Shown one piece after another: positions 48,422-57,613 of a DNA stretch of 64,000 nucleotides. The DNA lies in assembly GCF_011395035.1 (NCBI RefSeq), contig NZ_CP024768.1, positions 3,509,865-3,573,864 on the forward strand, given 5' to 3'. The translations under genes and the position numbers were made by a program. Below the pieces are notes generated by a model. It did not search any database, was not told the origin of the DNA, and saw only the letters and a program-made list of their open reading frames with translations. Within the stretch, counting starts at the first letter, position 1. Every line of letters starts with the position of its first letter. This stretch comes from Pantoea cypripedii. GTDB taxonomy: Bacteria > Pseudomonadota > Gammaproteobacteria > Enterobacterales > Enterobacteriaceae.

Positions 48422-48985
48422 ATGAATTTACAGCATCATTTTTTGATTGCGATGCCATCCCTACAGGATCCCTTCTTCAAACGCTCGGTAGTCTATATTT
48501 GCGAGCATAATGAAGACGGTGCCATGGGCTTAATCATCAACAAGCCCATGGATAATCTGACGGTTGAAGGCATCCTTAAAAAGCTCAAAATCAGCCCATC
48601 AGATCGCGATCCGGCCATCAGGCTGGATAAACCGGTATTCGCTGGCGGCCCGCTGGCGGAGGACCGCGGCTTTATTCTGCATTCTGCGCAGCACATCTAC
48701 TCATCCAGCATTCGTATCTCCGACACTACTGTGATTACGACCTCAAGGGACGTGCTGGAAGCGATTGGCAGTACTTCCCAGCCGGAGAACGTGCTGGTGG
48801 CGCTGGGTTACTGCGCCTGGGAAAAGGATCAGCTGGAAAATGAATTGCTGGAAAATGCATGGCTGACTACGCCGGCCTCCACCCATATCCTGTTCCAGAC
48901 GCCGATTGCCGAGCGCTGGCGTGAAGCCGCTAAATGCCTTGGTGTGGATATCCATAATATGACCAACGATGCAGGGCACGCCTGA
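48422..48985 (+). CDS. yqgE: YqgE family (DUF179, AlgH-like) protein
   Basis: A conserved cytoplasmic protein of unknown biochemical function, 187 residues, same length as E. coli YqgE. Family segments [36 protein letters not shown] and [15 protein letters not shown] are present. The ATG at 48422 matches the E. coli start; the 28-codon upstream extension runs through the terminator hairpin and is rejected. The stop TGA overlaps the yqgF ATG by one base (TGATG), indicating translational coupling. Confidence 0.95.
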   Translation: MNLQHHFLIAMPSLQDPFFKRSVVYICEHNEDGAMGLIINKPMDNLTVEGILKKLKISPSDRDPAIRLDKPVFAGGPLAEDRGFILHSAQHIYSSSIRISDTTVITTSRDVLEAIGSTSQPENVLVALGYCAWEKDQLENELLENAWLTTPASTHILFQTPIAERWREAAKCLGVDIHNMTNDAGHA

Positions 48986-49401
48986 TGGCCAGTGAAACCC
49001 TGCTGGGCTTTGATTTCGGCACCAAGAGCATCGGTGTTGCCGTCGGGCAACAGCTGACGGGCACCGCGCGCGCTTTGACGGCGTTAAAAGCACAGGACGG
49101 CACGCCGGACTGGAATCTGATCGAGCGTCTGCTGAAAGAGTGGCAACCGGATTACGTGGTGGTCGGGCTGCCGCTGAATATGGATGGCACCGAACAGGAA
49201 CTGACGGCGCGCGCCCGTAAATTTGCCAATCGTCTGCATGGTCGTTTTGGCGTGCGTGTCGAATTACAGGATGAGCGTCTCAGTACCGTTGAAGCGCGCG
49301 CCGGTTTGTTCGAACGTGGCGGCTATCGCGCTCTGCAGAAAGGACGGGTTGATGCACAATCGGCGGTGATCATCCTTGAGGACTGGTTCGACAACCACTG
49401 A
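48985..49401 (+). CDS. yqgF: YqgF/RuvX, Holliday junction resolvase-like nuclease
   Basis: RNase H-fold protein, essential in E. coli and implicated in pre-16S rRNA 5' processing. The 138-residue product equals the E. coli length. It has the acidic motif [15 protein letters not shown] at the N-terminus, [33 protein letters not shown], and the C-terminal [13 protein letters not shown]. Its start overlaps the yqgE stop by one base. It converges with yggR, with only four bases between the stop codons. Confidence 0.96.
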   Translation: MASETLLGFDFGTKSIGVAVGQQLTGTARALTALKAQDGTPDWNLIERLLKEWQPDYVVVGLPLNMDGTEQELTARARKFANRLHGRFGVRVELQDERLSTVEARAGLFERGGYRALQKGRVDAQSAVIILEDWFDNH

Positions 49402-49405
49402 TCCA

Positions 49406-50398
49406 TCAGATTAACCCCTGCTGTCGCCGTGCCTGCTCGCTCTGGGCAAAGGTTTGCATCCCGGCCTGAGCGCCGGTTTGCAACACCCCCGGCAGCTGAT
49501 GCATTTTGCCCTCACGAATCAGGTTAGCCACCGCCGGGGTTGCCACCAGCACTTCAAATAAGCCAATCCGCCCCCCGTTTTTCGCCGCAACCAGCCGTTG
49601 CGCCAGCACCGCTTTCAGGCTGCCCGCCAGCTGGCTGCGTACCAGGTTCTTCTCTTCGGCAGGAAACACATCCACCAGCCGATCCACCGCCTGGGTTGCC
49701 CCACGCGTGTGCAGCGTCGCCAGCACCAGATGGCCAGTTTCGGCTGCCGTTAATGCCAGCCGAATGGTTTCACTATCGCGCAGCTCACCCAGCAGAATGA
49801 CATCCGGATCTTCACGTAGCGCCGCTTTCAGCCCGTGACGAAACGAGGCGCAATGCGCTCCCACTTCCCGCTGCTGAATCAGCGAACGCTGGCTGTGGTG
49901 AACAAACTCGATGGGATCTTCCAGCGTCAGAATATGGCGCGCCTGATAGTGATTCAGGTTATCCACCAGCGCCGCCAGGGTGGTGGATTTGCCGCTGCCG
50001 GTGGCACCGGTAATTAATATCAGCCCCTCATCCAGCTGCAATAACTGCTCCACCACCGGCGGCAAATGCAGGCTCGCAAGCGCGGGAACCTGGCTGGCAA
50101 TCAGGCGCAGCGCCAGCGACAGCCCGTGCCGTTGCAGGAACAGATTGGCACGCAACCGCATCCCACTTGCCAGTGTGATAGCGAAATCCACATGGCCTTC
50201 CGCGTCCAGCACCGCCTGCTGCGCGCTATCCAGCCACTGGCTGATAAAGTTTTCCAGCCATGCCGCTTCCAGCACAGCCTGTTCGGGGACGGGTTCCAGC
50301 ACGCCCTGCCGCCGCCAGTGTGGCAAATGTCCGCTGCAAAGGTGCAGATCGGCGGCGTTATGCTTTACACTAAGGGCCACAACTTTATCCAAATCCAT
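49406..50398 (-). CDS. yggR: PilT-like type II/IV secretion ATPase YggR
   Basis: A 330-residue hexameric-type ATPase of the PilT/GspE superfamily. In E. coli YggR is uncharacterised and there is no pilus cluster nearby, here or there. It shows Walker A GATGSGKSTT, the Asp box LTLEDPIEFVHHSQ, Walker B VILLGELRDSETIRLALTAAETGH and the His box LATLHTRGA. The ATG at 50398 (MDLDKVVALSVKHNAADLHL) has AGGAGAG upstream; the longer frame covers the divergent yggS start and is rejected. Divergent from yggS with a 16 bp gap, so the two promoters must lie inside or overlap the opposite genes. Confidence 0.94.
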   Translation of the reverse strand: MDLDKVVALSVKHNAADLHLCSGHLPHWRRQGVLEPVPEQAVLEAAWLENFISQWLDSAQQAVLDAEGHVDFAITLASGMRLRANLFLQRHGLSLALRLIASQVPALASLHLPPVVEQLLQLDEGLILITGATGSGKSTTLAALVDNLNHYQARHILTLEDPIEFVHHSQRSLIQQREVGAHCASFRHGLKAALREDPDVILLGELRDSETIRLALTAAETGHLVLATLHTRGATQAVDRLVDVFPAEEKNLVRSQLAGSLKAVLAQRLVAAKNGGRIGLFEVLVATPAVANLIREGKMHQLPGVLQTGAQAGMQTFAQSEQARRQQGLI

Positions 50399-50414
50399 AG
50401 AAACTCTCCTGACT

Positions 50415-51122
50415 ATGACTTCCATTGAGCACAACTTACAGCAAGTGCGCGAGCGTATCGCCGCTGCCGCTGCGCGTTGCGGACGCGCGCCAGAAGAAAT
50501 CACGCTGCTTGCAGTGAGTAAAACCAAACCTGTGAGCGCGGTTGCAGAAGCGATAGCTGCCGGACAACGGGCATTCGGCGAAAATTACGTGCAGGAAGGG
50601 GTTGAAAAAGTCACCGCGCTGGCCGCACATCCTGATCTGCAATGGCACTTCATCGGGCCGTTGCAGTCGAATAAGAGCCGTCTGGTGGCGGAGCATTTTG
50701 CCTGGTGTCACACCGTGGATCGGCAGCGTATTGCGCAGCGTCTGAATGACCAGCGCCCGGCGCATCTGCCACCGCTTAATGTGTTAATTCAGGTAAATAT
50801 CAGTGACGAGAACAGCAAATCTGGCATCATGCTGGATGCGCTGCCGACGCTGGCACAGGAGATTGCCGCTTTGCCACAGCTGTGTTTACGCGGTCTGATG
50901 GCGATTCCGGCACCCGAGCAGGATTACGAGCGTCAACTGGCGGTATGCCAGCAGATGGCCGCTGCGTTTCATGCTCTGCAACAGGATTACCCTGGCGTCG
51001 ATACGCTTTCTCTGGGAATGAGCGACGACATGGAAGCGGCTATCGCCGCAGGCAGTACCATGGTGCGCATCGGCACCGCCGTCTTTGGCGCGCGGGATTA
51101 TGCGCGCACTTCACAACAATAA
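50415..51122 (+). CDS. yggS: Pyridoxal phosphate homeostasis protein (PLPBP) YggS
   Basis: PLP-binding protein without known enzymatic activity that affects vitamin B6 and amino-acid balance. The 235-residue product (E. coli 234) carries the PLP lysine at position 36 in LLAVSKTKPV and further family segments FGENYVQEGVEK, WHFIGPLQSNK, VNISDENSKSG and LSLGMSDDMEAAI. The ATG at 50415 is chosen; the long upstream extension is antisense to yggR. It opens the yggS-yggT-rdgB-hemW run, all on the same strand with short gaps. Confidence 0.95.
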   Translation: MTSIEHNLQQVRERIAAAAARCGRAPEEITLLAVSKTKPVSAVAEAIAAGQRAFGENYVQEGVEKVTALAAHPDLQWHFIGPLQSNKSRLVAEHFAWCHTVDRQRIAQRLNDQRPAHLPPLNVLIQVNISDENSKSGIMLDALPTLAQEIAALPQLCLRGLMAIPAPEQDYERQLAVCQQMAAAFHALQQDYPGVDTLSLGMSDDMEAAIAAGSTMVRIGTAVFGARDYARTSQQ

Positions 51123-51134
51123 TTGAGGAACCTC

Positions 51135-51689
51135 ATGTTAACAATGACGTTTTTAGTCAAAACGCTGATCGACCTGTACGTGATGGTATTGCTGCTGCGT
51201 ATCTGGATGCAGTGGTCACGCTGTGACTTCTACAATCCGCTGTCGCAGTTTGTCGTGAAGATTACCCAGCCGATCATCAAACCGCTGCGTCGCGTGCTGC
51301 CCGCATTGGGGCCGATCGATACCGCCTCGCTGCTGCTGGCGTTTGTGCTGACCACCCTGAAATACCCGATTCTGCTGCTGATTCAGGTCGGCGTGTTCTC
51401 GGTCGATCCCACCAACCTGCTGGTCGGCTTGCTGTCGCTGCTGAAATCTGCCGGTTATCTGGTGTTCTGGGTGATCATCATCCGTTCGCTGATGAGCTGG
51501 ATCAGCCAGGGCCGTGGTCCGATTGATTATGTTTTGATTCAACTGACCGAACCGCTGATGGCACCGATTCGTCGCATTCTGCCAGCGATGGGCGGCATCG
51601 ATTTTTCTGCCATGATTGTCATTCTGGTGCTGTATGCGCTGAATTTCCTCGGCATGGACCTGTTCCCGGGTCTCTGGTACTTGCTGTAA
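51135..51689 (+). CDS. yggT: YggT family integral membrane protein
   Basis: An inner-membrane protein, 184 residues with two YggT repeats: RIWMQWSRCDFYNPLSQFVVKITQPIIKPLRRVLPALG and a second with SWISQGRGPIDYVLIQLTEPL. The exact function is unknown; a role in osmotic or potassium tolerance has been suggested in other bacteria. ATG at 51135, six bases after GAGG. It is 12 bp after yggS and 20 bp before rdgB. In E. coli yggU (DUF167) lies between yggT and rdgB; there is no room for it here. Confidence 0.93.
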   Translation: MLTMTFLVKTLIDLYVMVLLLRIWMQWSRCDFYNPLSQFVVKITQPIIKPLRRVLPALGPIDTASLLLAFVLTTLKYPILLLIQVGVFSVDPTNLLVGLLSLLKSAGYLVFWVIIIRSLMSWISQGRGPIDYVLIQLTEPLMAPIRRILPAMGGIDFSAMIVILVLYALNFLGMDLFPGLWYLL

Positions 51690-51709
51690 TTCGTTAATCT
51701 GGAACTGTT

Positions 51710-52303
51710 ATGCAAAAAGTTGTTCTCGCCACCGGTAATCCGGGCAAAGTTCGTGAACTGGCCGACCTGCTGTCGGCCTTTGGCCTCGATATCGTGGCAC
51801 AAACCGAGCTGGGCGTGGAGTCAGCGGAAGAAACCGGTCTGACTTTTATCGAAAACGCCATCCTGAAAGCGCGCCATGCTGCCCAAATCACCGGCCTGCC
51901 CGCGATTGCGGATGACTCCGGTCTGGCCGTTGACGCCCTCGGCGGTGCACCGGGGATCTACTCCGCGCGCTACGCGGGCCTGGAAGCCAGCGATCAGCAG
52001 AATCTTGAGAAGCTGCTGGTTGCGCTGGAAAACGTCGCGGATGGCGAGCGCCAGGCACAGTTCCACTGCGTATTGGTGTATGTTCGCCATGCTGCTGACC
52101 CTACGCCGCTGGTGTTTCACGGCAGCTGGGCGGGCGAAATCACCCGTGCCGCAGCAGGCCAGGGTGGTTTTGGCTACGATCCGATTTTCTATGTCCCTGA
52201 ACTGGGCAAAACGGCTGCGGAGCTGAGTAAAGATGAAAAGCGCGCCGTTTCTCACCGTGGCAAAGCATTGACGCTGTTACTGGATGCGATGCGCAATGCC
52301 TGA
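51710..52303 (+). CDS. rdgB: Non-canonical purine NTP pyrophosphatase (ITPase)
   Basis: Hydrolyses XTP, ITP and dITP to monophosphates, keeping damaged purines out of nucleic acids. The 197-residue product equals E. coli RdgB in length. Family motifs: [64 protein letters not shown] and [11 protein letters not shown]. Its last eight bases overlap the hemW start, so the two are translationally coupled. Confidence 0.97.
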   Translation: MQKVVLATGNPGKVRELADLLSAFGLDIVAQTELGVESAEETGLTFIENAILKARHAAQITGLPAIADDSGLAVDALGGAPGIYSARYAGLEASDQQNLEKLLVALENVADGERQAQFHCVLVYVRHAADPTPLVFHGSWAGEITRAAAGQGGFGYDPIFYVPELGKTAAELSKDEKRAVSHRGKALTLLLDAMRNA

Positions 52304-53435
52304 TTTACCGCCGTTAAGCCTTTACATCCACATTCCGTGGTGCGTACAGAAGTGCCCCTACTGTGATTTCAACTCCCACGCATTGAAAGGCGAAGTGCCG
52401 CACATCGAGTATGTGCAGCACCTGCTGAACGATCTGGAGCAGGATTTGCCGCTCACCAGCGGACGCGAAGTTCGCACCATTTTTATTGGTGGCGGCACCC
52501 CCAGCCTGTTGAGCAGCAATGCCATGCAGATGCTGATGGATGGCGTGCGTGCGCGGCTACCGCTGGCAGCAGATGCAGAAATCACCATGGAAGCCAATCC
52601 TGGCACGGTAGAAGCCGATCGCTTCAGCGGCTACCAGCGTGCCGGAATCAACCGTATTTCGATTGGGGTGCAGAGTTTCAGCCCACAGAAGCTGGAACGC
52701 CTGGGGCGTATTCACGGCCCGGAAGAAGCGAAACGCGCTGCCCATCTCGCCGCCGGGCTTGGCCTGCGCAGCTTTAACCTCGATTTGATGCACGGCCTGC
52801 CAGACCAATCGCTGGAGGAAGCGCTCGATGATTTACGTCAGGCGATTGCGCTGAATCCGCCGCATTTGTCGTGGTATCAGCTGACCATCGAGCCAAATAC
52901 GCTGTTTGGTTCACGTCCCCCGGTGCTGCCGGATGATGACGCGTTGTGGGATATCTTCGAACAAGGCCATCAACTGCTGACGGCGGCCGGTTATCAGCAA
53001 TATGAAACCTCCGCCTATGCGAAGCCCGGTTATCGTTGTGAGCATAACCTCAATTACTGGCGCTTTGGTGATTACCTCGGCATTGGTTGTGGTGCCCATG
53101 GCAAGCTGACCCAACCGGATGGCAGCATTTTGCGCACGGTGAAAACCCGTCATCCACGCGGCTTTATGAAGGGCAATTATCTTGATAAGCAGCATCAGGT
53201 TGCTGATGCGGATAAACCTTTCGAGTTCTTTATGAACCGTTTCCGTCTGCTGGAAGTGGCACCGCGCGCTGACTTCCGTCGCTATACCGGGCTGGAAGAA
53301 ACGATCATCCGCCCGCAGATTGAAGCGGCAATGGCTGCGGAATATATAGTAGAAACGGAACAACAGTGGCAGATTACGGAAAAAGGTAAGTTATTCCTTA
53401 ATTCGCTGCTGGAATTGTTTCTGGTGGAAGAATAA
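52296..53435 (+). CDS. hemW: Heme chaperone HemW (radical SAM)
   Basis: Radical SAM family protein that handles heme insertion and lacks coproporphyrinogen dehydrogenase activity. The 379-residue protein has the iron-sulfur motif [10 protein letters not shown] (CX3CX2CXF), where the Phe replaces the fourth Cys typical of HemN; this supports HemW over HemN. Other segments: [27 protein letters not shown] and the C-terminal HTH-like region. ATG at 52296 ([16 protein letters not shown]) overlaps the rdgB end by eight bases. In E. coli yggM and ansB follow; here a REP-like repeat and the GntR cassette do. Confidence 0.95.
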   Translation: MPDLPPLSLYIHIPWCVQKCPYCDFNSHALKGEVPHIEYVQHLLNDLEQDLPLTSGREVRTIFIGGGTPSLLSSNAMQMLMDGVRARLPLAADAEITMEANPGTVEADRFSGYQRAGINRISIGVQSFSPQKLERLGRIHGPEEAKRAAHLAAGLGLRSFNLDLMHGLPDQSLEEALDDLRQAIALNPPHLSWYQLTIEPNTLFGSRPPVLPDDDALWDIFEQGHQLLTAAGYQQYETSAYAKPGYRCEHNLNYWRFGDYLGIGCGAHGKLTQPDGSILRTVKTRHPRGFMKGNYLDKQHQVADADKPFEFFMNRFRLLEVAPRADFRRYTGLEETIIRPQIEAAMAAEYIVETEQQWQITEKGKLFLNSLLELFLVEE

Positions 53436-53442
53436 CGTCTGA

Positions 53443-53506
53443 CGTAGCGGCGCGATTTATCGCGCATATTTTAAAACCAGGGCGCGCGATAAATCGCGCC
53501 GCTACG
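53443..53506. repeat. REP-like palindromic repeat, copy 6
   Basis: Perfect arms CGTAGCGGCGCGATTTATCG and complement around a 20 bp loop, in the 74 bp gap between the convergent hemW and GntR genes. It sits at the left junction of the accessory GntR-Tkt-PTS block. Confidence 0.88.
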
Positions 53507-53509
53507 CAG

Positions 53510-54244
53510 TCAACTTCTCTCAGTATTTTGTCTGAGCTGGAGCAGATGGGTATTAATTAGCGCGATATTGACTTCACAGGGCGTACCATCATCCAGATAT
53601 ACCGTTTCAGCAATTTCCAGAACCGCCTCATTTTCCTTCATTTTCAGCAGATTAATCTGGTCAGGATTGGTCAGATTAATCGCATTTAAATGCTGATCCC
53701 TGCGCTGAACTTTCTTGCCCGTAATTTGCTCAATATAAGAGTATTTAGATATTTCCAGCTTGCTGAACTCCATGCTGCTAAACATGCTGACCGGCAAATG
53801 ACACTGTTCCAGGGCAACAGGAATATCATCAAAACACATCAGACGAACAATTTTGTACACCTGGTCGCTGTTTTTAATGCGCAGTGCCTGCGCCATATCC
53901 GCTGACGGCACTTTGATGATGCTGGCAGTAATGACTTTTCTGACCCCTTTATAGCCCTTTTTCTGCGCCTGATAATCAAAAGGTGACAGCGCATGAAAGC
54001 GGCCAGAATGGTTACTTTTACCAATGGAGCCAACGAAAAGGCCAGACCCTTTTACCCGGTAAATACGCTGCTGCTCAATCAGAATACGGGTTGCTTCCCG
54101 CACCGTCGCACGGGTAATGCCGATGTTTTTCGCTATCGCAATTTCAGTATCGAGTTTATCTCCAGGCAGAAGCCCCTCGTCTTTGATCTTCTGGAGGATG
54201 TAATCGACAACCTCTTTCTGCTTCTCAGTAATGCCATCGACCAT
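53510..54244 (-). CDS. GntR-family regulator, HutC/UTRA subfamily
   Basis: A 244-residue repressor-type regulator. Residues about 1-70 form the GntR winged HTH (ILQKIKDEGLLPGDKLDTEIAIAKNIGITRATVREATRIL) and residues about 90-240 a UTRA effector domain, which usually binds a small sugar phosphate or related ligand. The ATG at 54244 (MVDGITEKQKEVV) is preferred over a start 32 codons upstream because GGGAAGAA precedes it and the HTH starts directly. It is divergent from the tkt-PTS genes, with candidate operators in between, and so is likely their local regulator. AT-richer than the adjacent core genes. Confidence 0.9.
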   Translation of the reverse strand: MVDGITEKQKEVVDYILQKIKDEGLLPGDKLDTEIAIAKNIGITRATVREATRILIEQQRIYRVKGSGLFVGSIGKSNHSGRFHALSPFDYQAQKKGYKGVRKVITASIIKVPSADMAQALRIKNSDQVYKIVRLMCFDDIPVALEQCHLPVSMFSSMEFSKLEISKYSYIEQITGKKVQRRDQHLNAINLTNPDQINLLKMKENEAVLEIAETVYLDDGTPCEVNIALINTHLLQLRQNTERS

Positions 54245-54412
54245 CAACGTTCTTCCCGATAAGAGTAGGCTCCGGCTCCTGTGAGCCATGAGTGCACATG
54301 TATGCCTGAGTTTATTTTCTAAGTGCCAGTCTGACCGCATCAGGATGTGATCAAGTTAACGAATTTGCACTCAATCTCAGGGTGTCCAGCCAGATTTCAA
54401 TCTTACATATTG

Positions 54413-54471
54413 TATCTATACACGTCCATGTGCATTATCAAGATGACTAGACACATTAAACATGTCTAGAC
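54413..54471. promoter_or_regulatory. Candidate GntR/HutC operator cluster in the GntR-tkt promoter region
   Basis: Two HutC-like sites, GACTAGAC (54445-54452) and GTCTAGAC (54464-54471), 19 bp apart, form the larger inverted repeat CTAGACA/TGTCTAG at 54447-54469. A weaker palindrome TGTATCTATACA lies just to the left. GTxTAGAC cores are known for UTRA-domain GntR regulators. The rest of the 475 bp AT-rich gap (54245-54719) shows no gene. Confidence 0.55.
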
Positions 54472-54719
54472 TTGATTACGAATGCCAATGCATTGATAGA
54501 AAAATAAAAACAATACTCAATATATTGATAAATATGCATTTTTAATAAGTTTCAGTTCTACAGCACCAAAATTGGAAAAGATTACGCGCACAACACCAGG
54601 TGCAGTAACAGCCAGATTTCAGGGGAAATGACTGGACATCTTTTGCCACCGAAGCGTTAACGGCCAACAGTAAAGAGTCCGGGTTACTGCATAAAACAGA
54701 GCTAAAGCGAGATCAGTTC

Positions 54720-56714
54720 ATGGTAAATAGAGAGTTAGCAAACGCGATTCGATTTCTCAGCATTGATGCGATCCAGAAGGCCAATTCAGGACATCCTGGC
54801 GCGCCGATGGGGATGGCGGATATTGCCGAAGTTGTCTGGCGTCACCACTTACGCCACAACCCCAAAAATCCTCAATGGTTCAATCGCGACCGTTATGTTC
54901 AGTCCAACGGACATGGCTCGATGCTGCTTTATTCCTTACTGCATCTGACTGGTTACGATCTGTCGATTGATGACATTCGCCAGTTTCGCCAGCTCCATTC
55001 CCGCACCCCAGGACACCCTGAATATGGCTATACCCCAGGGGTGGAGACCACCACCGGACCACTTGGCCAGGGTGTGGCGAATGCGGTAGGAATGGCGATT
55101 GCCGAGAAAGCGCTGGCTGCGCAGTTCAACAAACCTGATTTTGCCGTGGTCGATCATTACACCTGGCTGTTTTTAGGCGACGGTTGCCTGATGGAAGGGA
55201 TCTCCCATGAGGCATGTGGTCTGGCTGGCACCTTGCAACTGGGAAAACTGATCGCCATCTGGGATGACAACGGCATTTCCATTGATGGTCACGTTGAAGG
55301 TTGGTTCTCCGAAGATACCGCCGCGCGTTTCCGTGCCTATGGCTGGCATGTGATTGAAGGTGTCGATGGGCACAATGCCGCCGCTGTCGATGCTGCGGTG
55401 CGTGAGGCCAAAGCGGTCACAGACAAACCCAGCCTGTTATGTTGCAAAACCATCATCGGCTTTGGCTCACCGAATAAAGCCAACAGCCACGATTGCCATG
55501 GTTCCGCTCTCGGCTCCGATGAAGTCGCGCTGGTGCGTGAAGCGCTGAACTGGCCTTACGCACCGTTTGAAATTCCCGATGCTATTTACCAGGCCTGGGA
55601 TGCCCGCGAACAGGGGGCAAAAAATCAGCAACAGTGGGACCAGCTGTTTGCCGCTTATCAGCAGCAATGGCCGGAACTTGCTGATGAGTTTGTCCGCCGT
55701 ATGCAAGGCGAACTGCCGGCAAACTGGGCGGAAGATATGGATAGCTACATCGCTGGGTTACAGGCGACGCCTGCCAGCCTGGCCACCCGTCAGGTCAGCC
55801 AGAAATGCCTGAATCATTTCGCCGATCTATTGCCGGAAATGCTGGGCGGTTCGGCGGATCTTTCACCATCGAATCTGACCAGACAGCAGAAATCCATCGA
55901 CTTCAGCGCCGAAAATCCGGCGGGCAATTACATTTCCTACGGTGTGCGCGAGTTCGGTATGTCCGCCATGATGAATGGCATGGCGCTGCATGGCGGTTTT
56001 ATCCCCTACGGCGGCACCTTCCTGATGTTTATGGAATACGCCCGCAATGCCGTGCGTATGGCGGCATTAATGAAGATCCGCTCGGTATTCGTTTATAGCC
56101 ATGACACCATCGGCCTCGGCGAAGATGGCCCCACCCATCAACCGGTTGAACAGTTAGCTTCGCTGCGCCTGACACCCAATATGGAAACCTGGCGCGGTTG
56201 CGATCAGGTCGAAGTGGCGGTGGCATGGCGACAGGCGATTGAACGTAAAAATGGTCCCAGCGCGTTGATTCTGACCCGACAACCGCTTGAGCAGCAGCCG
56301 CGTTCGGCTGCTCAACTGGCCGACATTTCGCGTGGCGGATATGTGCTGCTTGATTGTGAGGGCAAGCCCGAGCTGCTGCTGATTTCATCCGGTTCGGAAA
56401 TCGATCTGGTCGTCGCCGCCGCAAAAGTCCTGCTCCAGGAAGGTCGTAAGGTCCGGGTGGTTTCTATGCCCTGCACCGAGCGTTTTGATCAACAGGATGC
56501 GCCATATAAAGCATCGGTGCTGCCAAACGAGGTGCGCAAACGTCTGGCAGTTGAAGCCAGCATTGAAGGATTCTGGCAGCGCTACACCGGTCTGGATGGG
56601 AAAGTGATCGGGATGAAATCATTCGGTGAGTCAGCTCCGGCAAACGTACTTTTCAAACATTTCGGCTTTACGGTAGAAAACGTACTTGAAACAGCCCGTA
56701 GCTTACTGAAGTAA
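54720..56714 (+). CDS. Second transketolase, in a PTS operon
   Basis: A 664-residue full-length transketolase, co-directional with and 33 bp upstream of PTS genes. It has the same landmarks as Tkt[33 protein letters not shown]...[25 protein letters not shown] and a complete C-terminal domain. Differences from the window's TktA are spread along the whole length, so this is a separate lineage and not a recent duplicate. ATG at 54720 is preceded by a weak GCGAGA site. It probably handles a pentose phosphate (for example xylulose 5-phosphate) produced from the sugar taken up by the linked PTS; substrate link is inference. It is not clear whether it is orthologous to E. coli TktB. Confidence 0.9.
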   Translation: MVNRELANAIRFLSIDAIQKANSGHPGAPMGMADIAEVVWRHHLRHNPKNPQWFNRDRYVQSNGHGSMLLYSLLHLTGYDLSIDDIRQFRQLHSRTPGHPEYGYTPGVETTTGPLGQGVANAVGMAIAEKALAAQFNKPDFAVVDHYTWLFLGDGCLMEGISHEACGLAGTLQLGKLIAIWDDNGISIDGHVEGWFSEDTAARFRAYGWHVIEGVDGHNAAAVDAAVREAKAVTDKPSLLCCKTIIGFGSPNKANSHDCHGSALGSDEVALVREALNWPYAPFEIPDAIYQAWDAREQGAKNQQQWDQLFAAYQQQWPELADEFVRRMQGELPANWAEDMDSYIAGLQATPASLATRQVSQKCLNHFADLLPEMLGGSADLSPSNLTRQQKSIDFSAENPAGNYISYGVREFGMSAMMNGMALHGGFIPYGGTFLMFMEYARNAVRMAALMKIRSVFVYSHDTIGLGEDGPTHQPVEQLASLRLTPNMETWRGCDQVEVAVAWRQAIERKNGPSALILTRQPLEQQPRSAAQLADISRGGYVLLDCEGKPELLLISSGSEIDLVVAAAKVLLQEGRKVRVVSMPCTERFDQQDAPYKASVLPNEVRKRLAVEASIEGFWQRYTGLDGKVIGMKSFGESAPANVLFKHFGFTVENVLETARSLLK

Positions 56715-56747
56715 TCACTGAACACGTCTTTAATTCAGGAAAACAAT

Positions 56748-57209
56748 ATGTCGAATCTGTCAAAGTGGCTGAATGATGAAAAGATCCAGTACCTCGAAAA
56801 TGTCTCTGACTGGAAAGAGGCTATTCAGGTAGCAGGACGCCCGCTGCTGAATGAAGGTGCCATTTCTCAGCAATACATTGATGTCATCATTCAGCAAAAG
56901 CAGGACATTGGTCCCTACTTTGTTATCGCCCCACGAATAGCGATGCCGCATGCTCGCCCTGAGCAGGGAGCCATTAAACTGGGGTTATCCATCGTCAAAC
57001 TGGCAACGCCCGTCAAATTTGATGCTGATGAAAACGATCCGGTTGATGCGATTTTTATGTTCTCAGCCCCGGATAGTAACAGTCATATTGAGATGATCTC
57101 GCAACTGGCAGAAGTACTTTCCGATGACGAGGCCATGAGTCGATTATTCAACTCGCGCAGTAAAGAAGAGTTGATCGCCATTTTACTGGCAGACAATAAA
57201 GTCATTTAA
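56748..57209 (+). CDS. PTS enzyme IIA component, ascorbate/mannitol-fructose type (UlaC-like)
   Basis: A 153-residue cytoplasmic phosphotransferase that passes phosphate from HPr to the linked IIB. The phosphorylatable histidine is His68 in APRIAMPHARPEQGAI, the same position as in UlaC of the L-ascorbate system. It follows the transketolase by 33 bp and precedes IIB by 32 bp. No frame damage. The sugar is unknown; similarity to UlaC points to ascorbate or a related acid or pentitol, but the ascorbate catabolic genes ulaDEF and ulaG are absent from the window. Confidence 0.9.
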   Translation: MSNLSKWLNDEKIQYLENVSDWKEAIQVAGRPLLNEGAISQQYIDVIIQQKQDIGPYFVIAPRIAMPHARPEQGAIKLGLSIVKLATPVKFDADENDPVDAIFMFSAPDSNSHIEMISQLAEVLSDDEAMSRLFNSRSKEELIAILLADNKVI

Positions 57210-57241
57210 AAATTTCCCAAGGGAAACTAACGAGGTGTGAT

Positions 57242-57514
57242 ATGAAAATTATGGCGGTTTGCGGTTCAGGGCTGGGAAGCAGCTTTATGATGGAGATGAA
57301 CATTAAAAAGGTGCTGAAAGCCATCGACATCACTGCGGAAGTTGAACACTCTGACCTGGGGTCAGTAACCCCTGATGTTGCTGATGTTTTTGTTATGGCT
57401 AAAGACATTGCCTACAGTGCTAATCTTCCTGAGGGCAAGGTTATCATCATCAATAACATCATTGACATCAAAGAGCTTGAGCAGAAAATTCGCGAATACT
57501 TTAATAAATCCTGA
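57242..57514 (+). CDS. PTS enzyme IIB component (UlaB/SgcB-like)
   Basis: A 90-residue cytoplasmic protein with the phosphocysteine loop VCGSGLGSSFMM at the N-terminus (Cys7), typical of the ascorbate/galactitol IIB family. It receives phosphate from IIA and passes it to the sugar during transport by IIC. ATG at 57242 follows ACGAGG. It is followed by a 99 bp gap that holds a perfect 12-base inverted repeat before the IIC gene. Confidence 0.9.
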   Translation: MKIMAVCGSGLGSSFMMEMNIKKVLKAIDITAEVEHSDLGSVTPDVADVFVMAKDIAYSANLPEGKVIIINNIIDIKELEQKIREYFNKS

Positions 57515-57537
57515 CTCAAACTTTTCTACCCTAAATA

Positions 57538-57572
57538 ATTCAGGTTGCAACCAGGGAATATGCAACCTGAAT
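57538..57572 (+). other. Intra-operon mRNA hairpin between IIB and IIC genes
   Basis: ATTCAGGTTGCA, eleven-base loop, TGCAACCTGAAT: a 12-base perfect stem with no T-run. It sits 24 bp after the IIB stop and 42 bp before the IIC start. It is more likely a processing or stability element that sets different IIB and IIC levels than a terminator. Confidence 0.6.
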
Positions 57573-57613
57573 GATCACGACTATAAAACAGAACGCTTAC
57601 CGCTGAGGTTATT

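Noticed and set aside
51123..51134. Earlier in-frame start for yggT directly after the yggS stop
   Set aside because: It would place the start upstream of the GAGG ribosome site; the ATG at 51135 is properly spaced.
14022..56714. Possible recent duplication of tktA giving the second transketolase
   Set aside because: The two proteins differ throughout, including at many positions in otherwise conserved stretches, and their DNA is not near-identical, so transfer or an old duplication fits better.
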